Shown here: piece by piece, positions 1 through 5,844 of the stretch | How the letters are laid out: each line of letters opens with the position of its first letter | Numbering within the stretch: the first letter of the stretch is position 1 | Source of the DNA: Bacillota bacterium | GTDB taxonomy: Bacteria; Bacillota; Clostridia; Peptostreptococcales; Anaerovoracaceae | Direction: 5' to 3' | NCBI GenBank assembly: GCA_017621195.1 | Contig: JAGATO010000238.1 | Coordinates: forward strand, 1-5,908 | Length of the DNA: 5,908 nt | The notes under the pieces: generated by a model | Databases searched by the model: none | Told to the model about the DNA's origin: nothing | The model's input: only the letters and a program-made list of their open reading frames with translations | Made by a program: the position numbers and the translations under genes

Positions 1-882
1 AGCATTCCCCAAACACTGGTAGATTGTGTTGTTCAAGTAGATAAAATCGGCGATTCGGATTTGATTGGCCAAGGTTCTACCCGGAATTCTAAGAACCCCA
101 TAGAACTTATTATCGCAAAATACGCAAGTCAGGTGATGATCGGCGCCGGTCTCGTAAAGGATGGTTTCTCCTATCAAGCTGGCAGCGGCGGTATTTCGCT
201 AGCAGTGGCTCGGTTTTTAAAAGAATACATGAAAGAAAATCATATTCAGGGGAGCTTTGCTTCCGGAGGAATAACATCTACGATGACAGACCTTCTCGAT
301 GAAGGATATTTTCGAGCATTACTTGATGTTCAAACCTTTGATTCGGGCGCTGTTTCTTCGTTATATCATAACGATCATCATATTGAAATGGATGCAGAAA
401 TGTATGCTGATCCTATGGCAAAGGGAACCGTGACCAACAATTTGGATGTGATGATTTTGTCGGCTACCGAAGTGGATATTAATTTCAACGTCAATGTTCT
501 TACAGCTTCCGATGGCATCATTATGGGCGCATTAGGTGGTCATCCCGATACTGCTTCAGGAGCAAAATTAGCAATCGTAGTAGCTCCTCTCCTTCGAAAA
601 CGGATCCCCATTGTCGTTGATGAGGTTGTCACTATATCTACTCCTGGTGAAAGCATCGATGTTGTCGTTACAGAACGTGGAATCGCTGTTAATCCTTCCA
701 ATCCCGAATTGAAGAAAAAGCTAGTGGCCTTGGGTCTTCCCATCTGCGAAATCCAAGAGCTTCGAGATATGGCCTACCTTTTCACGGGCATCCCTGAAAA
801 ACCACGGCTAGGTGAGAAAATAGTTGGTTTGGTCGAGTACCATGATGGCACGATCATCGATGTAATCCGTAATGTATTGTAA
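1..882 (+). CDS. citF: Citrate lyase alpha subunit (citrate:acetyl-ACP transferase), C-terminal part
   Basis: The frame is open from base 1 and encodes 293 residues to TAA at 880-882, so the gene starts left of the window. The family is about 510 residues long, so roughly the first 215 are missing. CitF is the cytoplasmic alpha subunit of the CitDEF citrate lyase complex. It exchanges the acetyl group on the acyl-carrier subunit for citrate, after which CitE cleaves citryl-ACP to oxaloacetate and acetyl-ACP. Recognition rests on family-like stretches: GQGSTRNSKNPIELIIAKYA, SYQAGSGGISLAVARFLKE, the glycine-rich IIMGALGGHPDTASGAKL, VVTERGIAVNP, and a C-terminus ending DGTIIDVIRNVL, typical of CitF. 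A TTG at 61 is in frame but is internal, because homology continues upstream of it. In other genomes citF follows citD and citE and precedes citX or citG; here nothing co-directional follows, and a terminator lies 34 bases after the stop. Its base composition is AT-richer than that of the other genes. Confidence 0.93.
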   Translation, partial: SIPQTLVDCVVQVDKIGDSDLIGQGSTRNSKNPIELIIAKYASQVMIGAGLVKDGFSYQAGSGGISLAVARFLKEYMKENHIQGSFASGGITSTMTDLLDEGYFRALLDVQTFDSGAVSSLYHNDHHIEMDAEMYADPMAKGTVTNNLDVMILSATEVDINFNVNVLTASDGIIMGALGGHPDTASGAKLAIVVAPLLRKRIPIVVDEVVTISTPGESIDVVVTERGIAVNPSNPELKKKLVALGLPICEIQELRDMAYLFTGIPEKPRLGEKIVGLVEYHDGTIIDVIRNVL

Positions 883-916
883 TTATCCCTATGCTTTTTT
901 CATAAAACCTTCTCGC

Positions 917-957
917 ACAGAACTGTCTTAAAATCAGGACAGTTCTGTATTTATTTT
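917..957 (+). terminator. Rho-independent terminator after citF
   Basis: A perfect 11-bp inverted repeat, ACAGAACTGTC (917-927) and GACAGTTCTGT (938-948), encloses a 10-base loop and is followed by ATTTATTTT. It starts 34 bases after the citF stop codon and should end the citrate lyase transcript. The tail is interrupted by one A, so efficiency may be moderate. Confidence 0.85.
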
Positions 958-995
958 GAATCGAACCTAATCAAGCTTTCACATTTTGCCGGATA

Positions 996-1028
996 GAAAA
1001 AGGGTCGCCTCAATTTGAAGCGGCCCTT
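996..1028 (-). terminator. Rho-independent terminator after the nhaC remnant
   Basis: Read on the minus strand, AAGGGCCGC (1028-1020) pairs with GCGACCCTT (1008-1000) with one C/A mismatch. An 11-base loop separates the arms and a run of U residues (from 1000-996) follows. It lies 22 bases beyond the nhaC stop codon at 1051-1053. On the plus strand the same hairpin has a G-U pair at the mismatch position but no immediate U-tract, so it acts mainly for leftward transcription. Confidence 0.75.
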
Positions 1029-1050
1029 GGATAGTTTCTTTTTTCAGCTA

Positions 1051-1726
1051 TTATACTAATTCTCCTGCATCTGCCTTTGCCTGTTCTTCCGGCGTCATCT
1101 TCGTCAGGGTGATACCCATGAAGGCCATGACCAGAGTAACGATGGGCATGGTGTAGTTGAAGACAGCCCAGGGCAGATATGTGCTGACGCTGACGCCCAG
1201 AGTCGCTGCGATGTACATACCGCAGGTGTTCCAGGGAATCAGAGGAGAGGTTACGGTACCTGCGGATTCCAGAGCGTTGGACAGGCACTTGGGGTGGATC
1301 CCCGCTTTTCTGTAAGCGTTGGCGTACATTCTTCCGGGAATCAGGATGGAGATGTACCGTTCCGGCATTACGATGTTGGAAACAACGCAGGTAGCCAGAG
1401 TGGCGCCGATGAGGGCGGGACCGGTCTTGACAACCTTGGTGATCTTTTCGATGATGACTTCCAGCTGTCTGGTACCTTCCATAATTCCGCCGAACATCAT
1501 GGCAATGATGGTCATCAGGATGGAAGAGGACATGTTCATCAGACCACCGGTGCTCAGCAGATCATTGAGGGATTCCACGTTGGTATTGCAGATAAAGCCG
1601 TTTCTGGAAACGGTCATCGAATGTCGCCGAAGGTAACGCCGATGAACATGGGGATGATCAGGCCGAGGAAAGACACAATGGCTTCCCAGAAGTACGGTGC
1701 CCGTACTTCTCTTTCTTCTCTAACAT
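1051..1726 (-). pseudogene. nhaC: NhaC-family Na+/H+ antiporter, frameshifted and internally deleted remnant
   Basis: The ATG at 1726-1724 follows a perfect AGGAGG (1740-1735) with an 8-base spacer and begins MLEKKEK. The frame then fails: it reads YGHRT... and stops with TGA at 1660-1658. The antiporter-like continuation VRAPYFWEAIVSFLGLIIP lies in another frame from 1706 and ends with TGA at 1616-1614. The C-terminal part is in a third segment from about 1617 to TAA at 1053-1051. It includes NGFICNTNVESLNDLLSTGG, MMFGGIMEG, SNIVMPERY and the family-typical PLIPWNTCGMY, with several membrane segments. NhaC proteins are inner-membrane Na+/H+ (or malate/lactate-coupled) exchangers of about 450 residues. 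About 35 N-terminal and 188 C-terminal residues remain, so roughly 230 central residues are lost. The ATG at 1617-1615 overlaps the preceding stop as ATGA but has no ribosome binding site, so a functional half-protein is unlikely. Identity as NhaC rather than the related MleN is from memory of family motifs. A sequencing or assembly error is the main alternative to a true pseudogene. Confidence 0.87.
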
Positions 1727-1774
1727 GTTGGATTCCTCCTGTGATAAGTGATAAATAATACACAATATAGCTGA

Positions 1775-1817
1775 GCAGCTTTTGCGGCTTCGGCGACAAC
1801 CACTCCGCAAAAGCTGC
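1775..1817 (-). other. Perfect 13-bp stem-loop in the nhaC leader
   Basis: GCAGCTTTTGCGG (1775-1787) and CCGCAAAAGCTGC (1805-1817) are exact reverse complements around a 17-base loop. The structure sits about 35 bases upstream of the nhaC ribosome binding site and downstream of the candidate promoter, so it would fold in the 5' untranslated RNA. Neither strand has a U-tract after it, so it does not look like a terminator. It could stabilise the mRNA or act as a regulatory leader element; no known riboswitch was recognised. Confidence 0.75.
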
Positions 1818-1832
1818 AAGAAACCTGAGAAA

Positions 1833-1861
1833 TATATTCTATTTCCTCAATTTTCATACAA
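1833..1861 (-). promoter_or_regulatory. Candidate SigA promoter for nhaC
   Basis: On the minus strand TTGTAT (1861-1856) is separated by 17 bases from AATATA (1838-1833). Both boxes are imperfect matches to TTGACA and TATAAT. The position fits a transcript starting near 1826 with a leader of about 100 bases. The -35 box directly abuts a palindrome at 1862-1874, and one copy of a repeated 11-mer lies in the spacer, as expected for a regulated promoter. AT-richness of the region makes chance matches possible. Confidence 0.45.
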
Positions 1862-1914
1862 TTTCGAGTCGAAACAACTCCTCAATTTTCTCGGTTCCCT
1901 TTCGACGAAAATTA
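1845..1914. repeat. Two-copy imperfect tandem repeat (about 35 bp) with palindromes upstream of nhaC
   Basis: CCTCAATTTTC occurs at 1845-1855 and again at 1880-1890, exactly 35 bases apart. Each copy is followed by a TTTCG/CGAAA palindrome: TTTCGAGTCGAAA at 1862-1874 and TTTCGACGAAA at 1900-1910. The units therefore share an order of elements, with small length differences between them. The placement over and just upstream of the candidate nhaC promoter suggests a double operator. No regulator family was recognised. Confidence 0.6.
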
Positions 1915-1927
1915 GAATAAAACAGAT

Positions 1928-1953
1928 AAATTGTATTTATTTTTTTACAATTT
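1928..1953. repeat. AT-rich inverted repeat between the hbd terminator and the nhaC regulatory region
   Basis: AAATTGTA (1928-1935) and TACAATTT (1946-1953) form an 8-bp inverted repeat around a T-rich 10-base loop. It lies just downstream of the hbd terminator on the minus strand. It resembles a Rex half-site arrangement only superficially because the spacing is wrong. Function is unknown; it may be a distal operator or chance in AT-rich DNA. Confidence 0.35.
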
Positions 1954-1957
1954 GGTG

Positions 1958-1992
1958 TAAAAAAGAGGACTGCGCCATCGCGTAGTCCTCTT
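1958..1992 (-). terminator. Strong Rho-independent terminator after hbd
   Basis: On the minus strand AAGAGGACT (1992-1984) pairs perfectly with AGTCCTCTT (1971-1963). An A/C mismatch and then CGC/GCG pairs lead to a 4-base loop. The stem runs directly into six U residues (1964-1959). It lies 53 bases beyond the hbd stop and should separate hbd transcription from nhaC. Confidence 0.92.
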
Positions 1993-2045
1993 CTCGAATA
2001 CAAGTACCTAATGATTGGTAAAGTCGTATCCAGTTGTTCTAAAGC

Positions 2046-2894
2046 TTATTTGCTGTAGTCGAAGAAGCCGACGCCGGTCTTTCTTCCCAGCTTGCCTGCT
2101 CTTACCATCTTCTTCAGCAGAACGTGAGCTCTGTACTTGGGATCGCCGTATTCGGTATACAGAACATCCATGATAGCCAGAACAACGTCCAGACCGATCA
2201 GATCGCCCAGAGCCAGGGGGCCCATCGGGTGATTTGCGCCCAGCTTCATGGCGGTATCGATGTCCTCTGCGGAAGCAACGCCGTCAGCCAGGATACCAAC
2301 TGCTTCGTTGATCATCGGGATCAGAATTCTGTTTACAACGAATCCGGGAGCTTCTTCTACTTCAACCGGAGTCTTACCCAGCTTCTGGGACAGCTCAACG
2401 ATCACGGCCTTGGTTTCTTCGGAAGTAGCCAGACCCTTGATGATCTCAACCAGCTTCATGGCCGGAACGGGATTGAAGAAGTGCATACCGATAACCTTGT
2501 CAGGTCTGTTGGTAGCGCTTGCGATTTCGGTGATGGACAGAGAAGAGGTGTTGGTAGCCAGGATGGTATTCGGTCCGCACAGCTGATCCAGTTCTGCGAA
2601 CAGAGCCTTCTTTGCTTCCATATCTTCCGTAGCAGCTTCGATGATCAGGTCGGCATCCTTAACGATTTCGATATCGGTGGAGCCGTGGATTCTGGACAGA
2701 ATCGCAGCTTTATCTTCTTCGGTGATCTTTTCCTTGGCAACCATCTTGGACAGGTTCTTCTCAACGGTAGCGATACCCTTGTCAATAGAAGACTGTCTTC
2801 TTGCTCTCAGAACTACTTCATAACCGTTCTGTGCGCAAACCTGAATGATTCCGGCGCCCATGGTACCGGTGCCTAATACGCCAATCTTTTTCAT
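2046..2894 (-). CDS. hbd: 3-hydroxybutyryl-CoA dehydrogenase
   Basis: This cytoplasmic enzyme reduces acetoacetyl-CoA to (S)-3-hydroxybutyryl-CoA in the butyrate pathway. The chosen ATG at 2894-2892 follows GGAGGG (2907-2902) with a 7-base spacer and gives 282 residues, the usual clostridial length. An in-frame ATG 15 bases upstream overlaps this binding site and is less likely. Residues 1-180 or so form the Rossmann domain, with the dinucleotide motif GTGTMGAGI at 8-16. The C-terminal helical domain includes EAPGFVVNRILIPMINEA and KLGANHPMGPL. Residues at the catalytic positions known in clostridial Hbd are all present: Ser117, His138, Glu150 and Asn188. The end GFFDYSK is typical. An oddity is R30-A31-R32-R33 at the end of the second beta strand, where clostridial NADH enzymes usually have RDIK, which hints at NADPH use. 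The gene lies 144 bases downstream of crt but has its own promoter and a Rex-like site. Confidence 0.97.
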   Translation of the reverse strand: MKKIGVLGTGTMGAGIIQVCAQNGYEVVLRARRQSSIDKGIATVEKNLSKMVAKEKITEEDKAAILSRIHGSTDIEIVKDADLIIEAATEDMEAKKALFAELDQLCGPNTILATNTSSLSITEIASATNRPDKVIGMHFFNPVPAMKLVEIIKGLATSEETKAVIVELSQKLGKTPVEVEEAPGFVVNRILIPMINEAVGILADGVASAEDIDTAMKLGANHPMGPLALGDLIGLDVVLAIMDVLYTEYGDPKYRAHVLLKKMVRAGKLGRKTGVGFFDYSK

Positions 2895-2939
2895 GATACA
2901 TCCCTCCATGATAATCTTTTTCTATGTACGATGTTTTTA

Positions 2940-2957
2940 TCGTTACATTTTTAACAA
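2940..2957 (-). promoter_or_regulatory. Rex-like redox operator in the hbd leader
   Basis: The minus strand reads TTGTTAA-AAAT-GTAACGA. Against the Rex consensus TTGTTAAnnnnTTAACAA it matches 7 of 7 bases in the first half and 5 of 7 in the second, with correct spacing. It lies just downstream of the -10 box, about +7 to +24 from the predicted transcription start, where a bound repressor would block hbd. Rex is the NADH-sensing repressor that controls crt-bcd-etf-hbd and other fermentation genes in clostridia. An overlapping inverted repeat, ACGAT/ATCGT at 2928-2943, lies on its downstream side. Confidence 0.7.
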
Positions 2958-2970
2958 TTTTTGCACTTTT

Positions 2971-2999
2971 ACTATACTATGAAGCCGTGAAAAATGCAA
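2971..2999 (-). promoter_or_regulatory. SigA-type promoter of hbd
   Basis: On the minus strand TTGCAT (2999-2994) and TATAGT (2976-2971) are separated by the ideal 17 bases. Predicted initiation is near 2964, giving a leader of about 70 bases. It lies in the crt-hbd gap, so hbd can be transcribed independently of crt, although no terminator separates them and read-through from crt is also possible. Confidence 0.82.
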
Positions 3000-3038
3000 T
3001 GGGGAAATTGAAAGTCAGAATAATATTTTGAGTTTTTC

Positions 3039-3812
3039 TTATCTTCCCTTAAATTCTGCTTTTCTCTTGCCTAAAAATGCGGCCATACCCTCTTTTTGGT
3101 CCTCGGTGGCGAAGCACTTGGCGAATAATTCATTCTCAATCTTGATGGCTTCTTCCATGGGAACTTCGATGCCGCGCTTGATGGCCTGTGCAGAATATTT
3201 CACAGCCAGAGGTGCGTTCTTGGCGATCTTGTTGGCCAGAGTCATAGCTTCTTCCATCAGAGCTTCCGGTTCTACTACCTTGGATACCAGACCGATGTTC
3301 TTTGCTTCTTCTGCGTTGATCATTTCGCCGGTCAGGATCAGCTCCATAGCCTTGGACTTTCCGCAGATTCTTGCCATTCTCTGGGTTCCGCAGTAACCCG
3401 GGGTAATTCCCAGACCGACTTCCGGCTGACCGAACTTGGCCTTGGCGCTGGCGTAACGGATGTCGCAGCTCATCGCCAGCTCGCAGCCGCCGCCCAGAGC
3501 AAAACCGTTCACCGCAGCGATGCTGGGCTTATCCATCATTTCGATCTTGCGGAATACCTGGCTTCCCAGAACGCCGAATTCGTAACCTTCCTGTTCGTTC
3601 ATGGTGCTCATCTGTGCGATGTCAGCGCCGGCAACGAAGGCTTTTCCTTCGCCGGTGAAGATCACAACCTGAACTTCGTCATCGGCGATAGCCTGATCCA
3701 CAGCGGCGTCGATGGCCTTCAGAACGTCAGCATTCAGCGCGTTCATGGCTTCCGGCCGATTGATCTTGATCACAGCAACTTTTTCATTTTTTTCGAACAA
3801 AACTACACTCAT
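3039..3812 (-). CDS. crt: 3-hydroxybutyryl-CoA dehydratase (crotonase)
   Basis: This enoyl-CoA hydratase/isomerase-superfamily enzyme interconverts 3-hydroxybutyryl-CoA and crotonyl-CoA, the step after Hbd. The ATG at 3812-3810 follows GGAGG (3825-3821) with an 8-base spacer and gives 257 residues, close to the roughly 260 of clostridial Crt. Longer in-frame starts at 3845 and 3827 would run through this binding site. The signature AVNGFALGGGCELAMSCDIRYAS spans about residues 100-122. Oxyanion-hole backbone positions are near AGAD (61-64) and GGG (107-109). Both catalytic glutamates are present, Glu111 in GCEL and Glu131 in QPEVGLG, followed by ITPGYCGTQR. This supports hydratase activity rather than an isomerase lacking one glutamate. 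It lies 82 bases after the CapD-like gene. I see no convincing promoter in that gap, only a 14-bp palindrome, so transcription may start further upstream or from an atypical promoter. Confidence 0.95.
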   Translation of the reverse strand: MSVVLFEKNEKVAVIKINRPEAMNALNADVLKAIDAAVDQAIADDEVQVVIFTGEGKAFVAGADIAQMSTMNEQEGYEFGVLGSQVFRKIEMMDKPSIAAVNGFALGGGCELAMSCDIRYASAKAKFGQPEVGLGITPGYCGTQRMARICGKSKAMELILTGEMINAEEAKNIGLVSKVVEPEALMEEAMTLANKIAKNAPLAVKYSAQAIKRGIEVPMEEAIKIENELFAKCFATEDQKEGMAAFLGKRKAEFKGR

Positions 3813-3839
3813 GTTCTCTTCCTCCATTTTCTCTTGGAT

Positions 3840-3853
3840 GTACAATCTTGTAC
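3840..3853. promoter_or_regulatory. Perfect 14-bp palindrome upstream of crt
   Basis: GTACAA-TC-TTGTAC is an exact inverted repeat 15 bases before the crt ribosome binding site. Its short 2-base centre suits a dimeric DNA-binding protein better than an RNA hairpin. It is not a Rex site. The regulator is unknown, and one such palindrome could occur by chance. Confidence 0.45.
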
Positions 3854-3894
3854 TGTATTTCTAAATCCTCCGCGGCAAACCGCCCCGTCGAAAT

Positions 3895-5844
3895 TTAGTT
3901 CTTTTTCAAAGGCTCTTTGGAATACAGCTGCGCATCGGGATTGTAGTTGGGAACCAGCTCCATCAGCCACTGCTTGGCCTCGTCGTCGGTCTTTCCCAGG
4001 ATCTCCCGTATGCTGGCCTGCAGGCCGCCGGGGACCTCCAGCAGCCGGCTCAGCGCAGGCGACGGATCCACGGGATGTCCTACAAATATCTTATTATGCG
4101 TCGTCGTCTGAATTCCTTCTTCGTCCAGCAATAATTCTTCATATAATTTTTCTCCGGGCCGCAGACCGGTGATCCTGATCTCGATGTCCTTGTGGGGCTC
4201 GAAACCGGAAAGCCGGATCAGCTTTTCTGCCAAATCCATGATCTTCACCGGATCCCCCATGTCCAAAATGAAGATTTCGCCGCCTTCCGCCATGGCTCCT
4301 GCCTGGATCACCAGCTGCACCGCCTCCGGGATGGTCATGAAATAGCGGCAGATGTCCGGGTGAGTTACCGTCACCGGTCCACCGTGGGCGATCTGCTCCC
4401 GGAAGATGGGAATCACGCTGCCGTTGCTTCCCAGCACGTTTCCGAAGCGCACCGCTGCGTAATTCGTCCGGGAATTGGCGCTCTTATCCTGCAGCATCAT
4501 CTCGCCCACCCGCTTGGTAGCTCCCATGACGTTGGTGGGATTGACCGCCTTGTCGGTACTGATCAGAACGAACTTGCTGACGGCGTATTCCTCCGCCAGA
4601 TCCAGCAGGTTCTTCGTCCCCTGGATGTTGTTGACGATGGCCTCTCTGGGATTGGCCTCCATCAGCGGAACGTGCTTGTGAGCCGCCGCATGGAACACCA
4701 CGTGGGGCTTGAACCGCCGGAACACTTCCTCCATCCGCTCGTAATCCCGAACCGAACCGATGACGATGTCGAATTCCACGTCGGGAAATATTCCGCGGAT
4801 CTCGTTGGCCAGCTCGAAAATGCTGTTTTCGTAGATATCCACGGCAACCAGCCGCCGGGGTTTAAACCGGCAGATCTGACGGCACAGCTCCGAACCGATG
4901 GAGCCTCCGCCGCCGGTCACCATAACAATACGCCCTTCCAGATAGCCGCTGATGGCCCGCAGGTTGACCTTCACCGCTTCGCGGCCCAACAGGTCTTCGA
5001 TATCGATATCCCGCAGCTTGTTGACCGTCACCTTTTCGTTGATCAGGTCGATGAGACCCGGAAGGATCTGCACCTTGCATCGGGTTTTACTGCATTCCTC
5101 GGCAATGTCCCGCAGCTCCGACTGGGGCGCCGACGGAATGGCGATGATAATCTCGTCGATGCCGTACTTTCGGGCAATCCGCCGGATGTCCTGACGGCCA
5201 CCGGCGATCTTGACGCCCAGGATGCGGTTTCCCTGCTTGGACTTGTCGTCGTCGATGGCGACCACGATTTTCTTGCGGTCCTCGGGATGGAGCTTGATCT
5301 CTTTGATCATGGAGGCTCCCGCGTCTCCGGCGCCCACGATCATGACGCGGATCTGGTCATCGTCGCCCATGACGGTACTCCGCATGGATTCCTGAACCGA
5401 CTTGTCGCGCCGCCCGTGAGTCACGTTGAATTTTCCCGGATAGAGGTGTTCTCTGATCATCCGGTACAGCATCCGCAGACCGCCGATGAGGACGATGTCT
5501 GTGAGAACCACCATGCCGTTGACTCCCCGGGGCAGATACTGCTGTGTAAACTGTAAAAAAGTGATGGCCAGGGCGTTTCCTACCACGGTGACGAACAGCA
5601 CCTTCACCAGCTCTTCCGAGCCGGCGTATTTCCAGAGGCTGTTGTACAGGCCGCCCACCCAGTAGGTGGCCAGCTTCACCGCCACCAGGCCCAGGGCCGC
5701 GCCGATGAACACATCCAGATAGCTGGCAAACTGATTGCCGGTGACCACGAACTCAAACCGCATCAGCAGCGCCAGAATATAGGCAAATATAATGCAACAC
5801 GCATCGCCGAACATCAGGGCGATGACTTTTGAAAGCTTTTTCAT
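3895..5844 (-). CDS. Membrane-anchored nucleotide-sugar 4,6-dehydratase, CapD/PglF/WbpM family polysaccharide biosynthesis protein
   Basis: The 649-residue length is typical of the large dehydratases. Four hydrophobic segments at about residues 8-28, 44-64, 80-100 and 108-126 anchor it in the membrane. A first Rossmann-like domain begins VMIVGAGDAGASM (167-179). A second, the catalytic SDR domain, begins with TGGGGSIGSEL (310-320). The active-site region STDKAVNPTNVMGATKR (429-445) contains Asp431-Lys432, and Met440 with Lys444 replaces the usual YxxxK. That substitution is characteristic of PglF/WbpM-type UDP-GlcNAc 4,6-dehydratases, which make UDP-4-keto-6-deoxy sugars. RFGNVLGSNGSVIPIF and LRPGEKLYEELL are further family motifs. 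The expected role is supplying modified sugars for capsule, exopolysaccharide or protein glycans; the exact substrate cannot be read from sequence. The ATG at 5844-5842 follows a modest AAAGGA (5856-5851) with a 6-base spacer. No glycan genes are visible beyond it except possibly the partial frame at the right edge. The gene is clearly GC-richer than citF. Confidence 0.93.
   Translation of the reverse strand: MKKLSKVIALMFGDACCIIFAYILALLMRFEFVVTGNQFASYLDVFIGAALGLVAVKLATYWVGGLYNSLWKYAGSEELVKVLFVTVVGNALAITFLQFTQQYLPRGVNGMVVLTDIVLIGGLRMLYRMIREHLYPGKFNVTHGRRDKSVQESMRSTVMGDDDQIRVMIVGAGDAGASMIKEIKLHPEDRKKIVVAIDDDKSKQGNRILGVKIAGGRQDIRRIARKYGIDEIIIAIPSAPQSELRDIAEECSKTRCKVQILPGLIDLINEKVTVNKLRDIDIEDLLGREAVKVNLRAISGYLEGRIVMVTGGGGSIGSELCRQICRFKPRRLVAVDIYENSIFELANEIRGIFPDVEFDIVIGSVRDYERMEEVFRRFKPHVVFHAAAHKHVPLMEANPREAIVNNIQGTKNLLDLAEEYAVSKFVLISTDKAVNPTNVMGATKRVGEMMLQDKSANSRTNYAAVRFGNVLGSNGSVIPIFREQIAHGGPVTVTHPDICRYFMTIPEAVQLVIQAGAMAEGGEIFILDMGDPVKIMDLAEKLIRLSGFEPHKDIEIRITGLRPGEKLYEELLLDEEGIQTTTHNKIFVGHPVDPSPALSRLLEVPGGLQASIREILGKTDDEAKQWLMELVPNYNPDAQLYSKEPLKKN

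Noticed and set aside
1688..1726. Programmed ribosomal frameshift in nhaC using the hairpin at 1688-1710
   Set aside because: There is no slippery heptamer at the frame change, and the second large lesion near 1617 would still prevent a full-length protein.
1294..1758. Plus-strand open frames across the nhaC region
   Set aside because: They are antisense to the nhaC remnant, whose minus-strand translation shows membrane segments and family motifs. The plus frames show none.
1845..1914. CRISPR-like repeat
   Set aside because: There are only two imperfect units without uniform spacers, and no cas genes are present.
2124..2876. A 250-codon plus-strand open frame opposite hbd
   Set aside because: It is antisense to a fully supported hbd and its translation has no recognisable domain or ribosome binding site.
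3861..3898. Terminator after the dehydratase gene (CTAAAT/ATTTAG outer arms with an inner GCGG/CCGC)
   Set aside because: The stem is discontinuous with a poorly paired interior, and no U-tract follows on the minus strand.
4192..5556. A long plus-strand open frame (454 codons) opposite the dehydratase gene
   Set aside because: It is antisense to a gene with clear family motifs throughout. Its translation is rich in His, Asp and Gln with no recognisable domain, which is typical of a shadow frame in GC-rich DNA.
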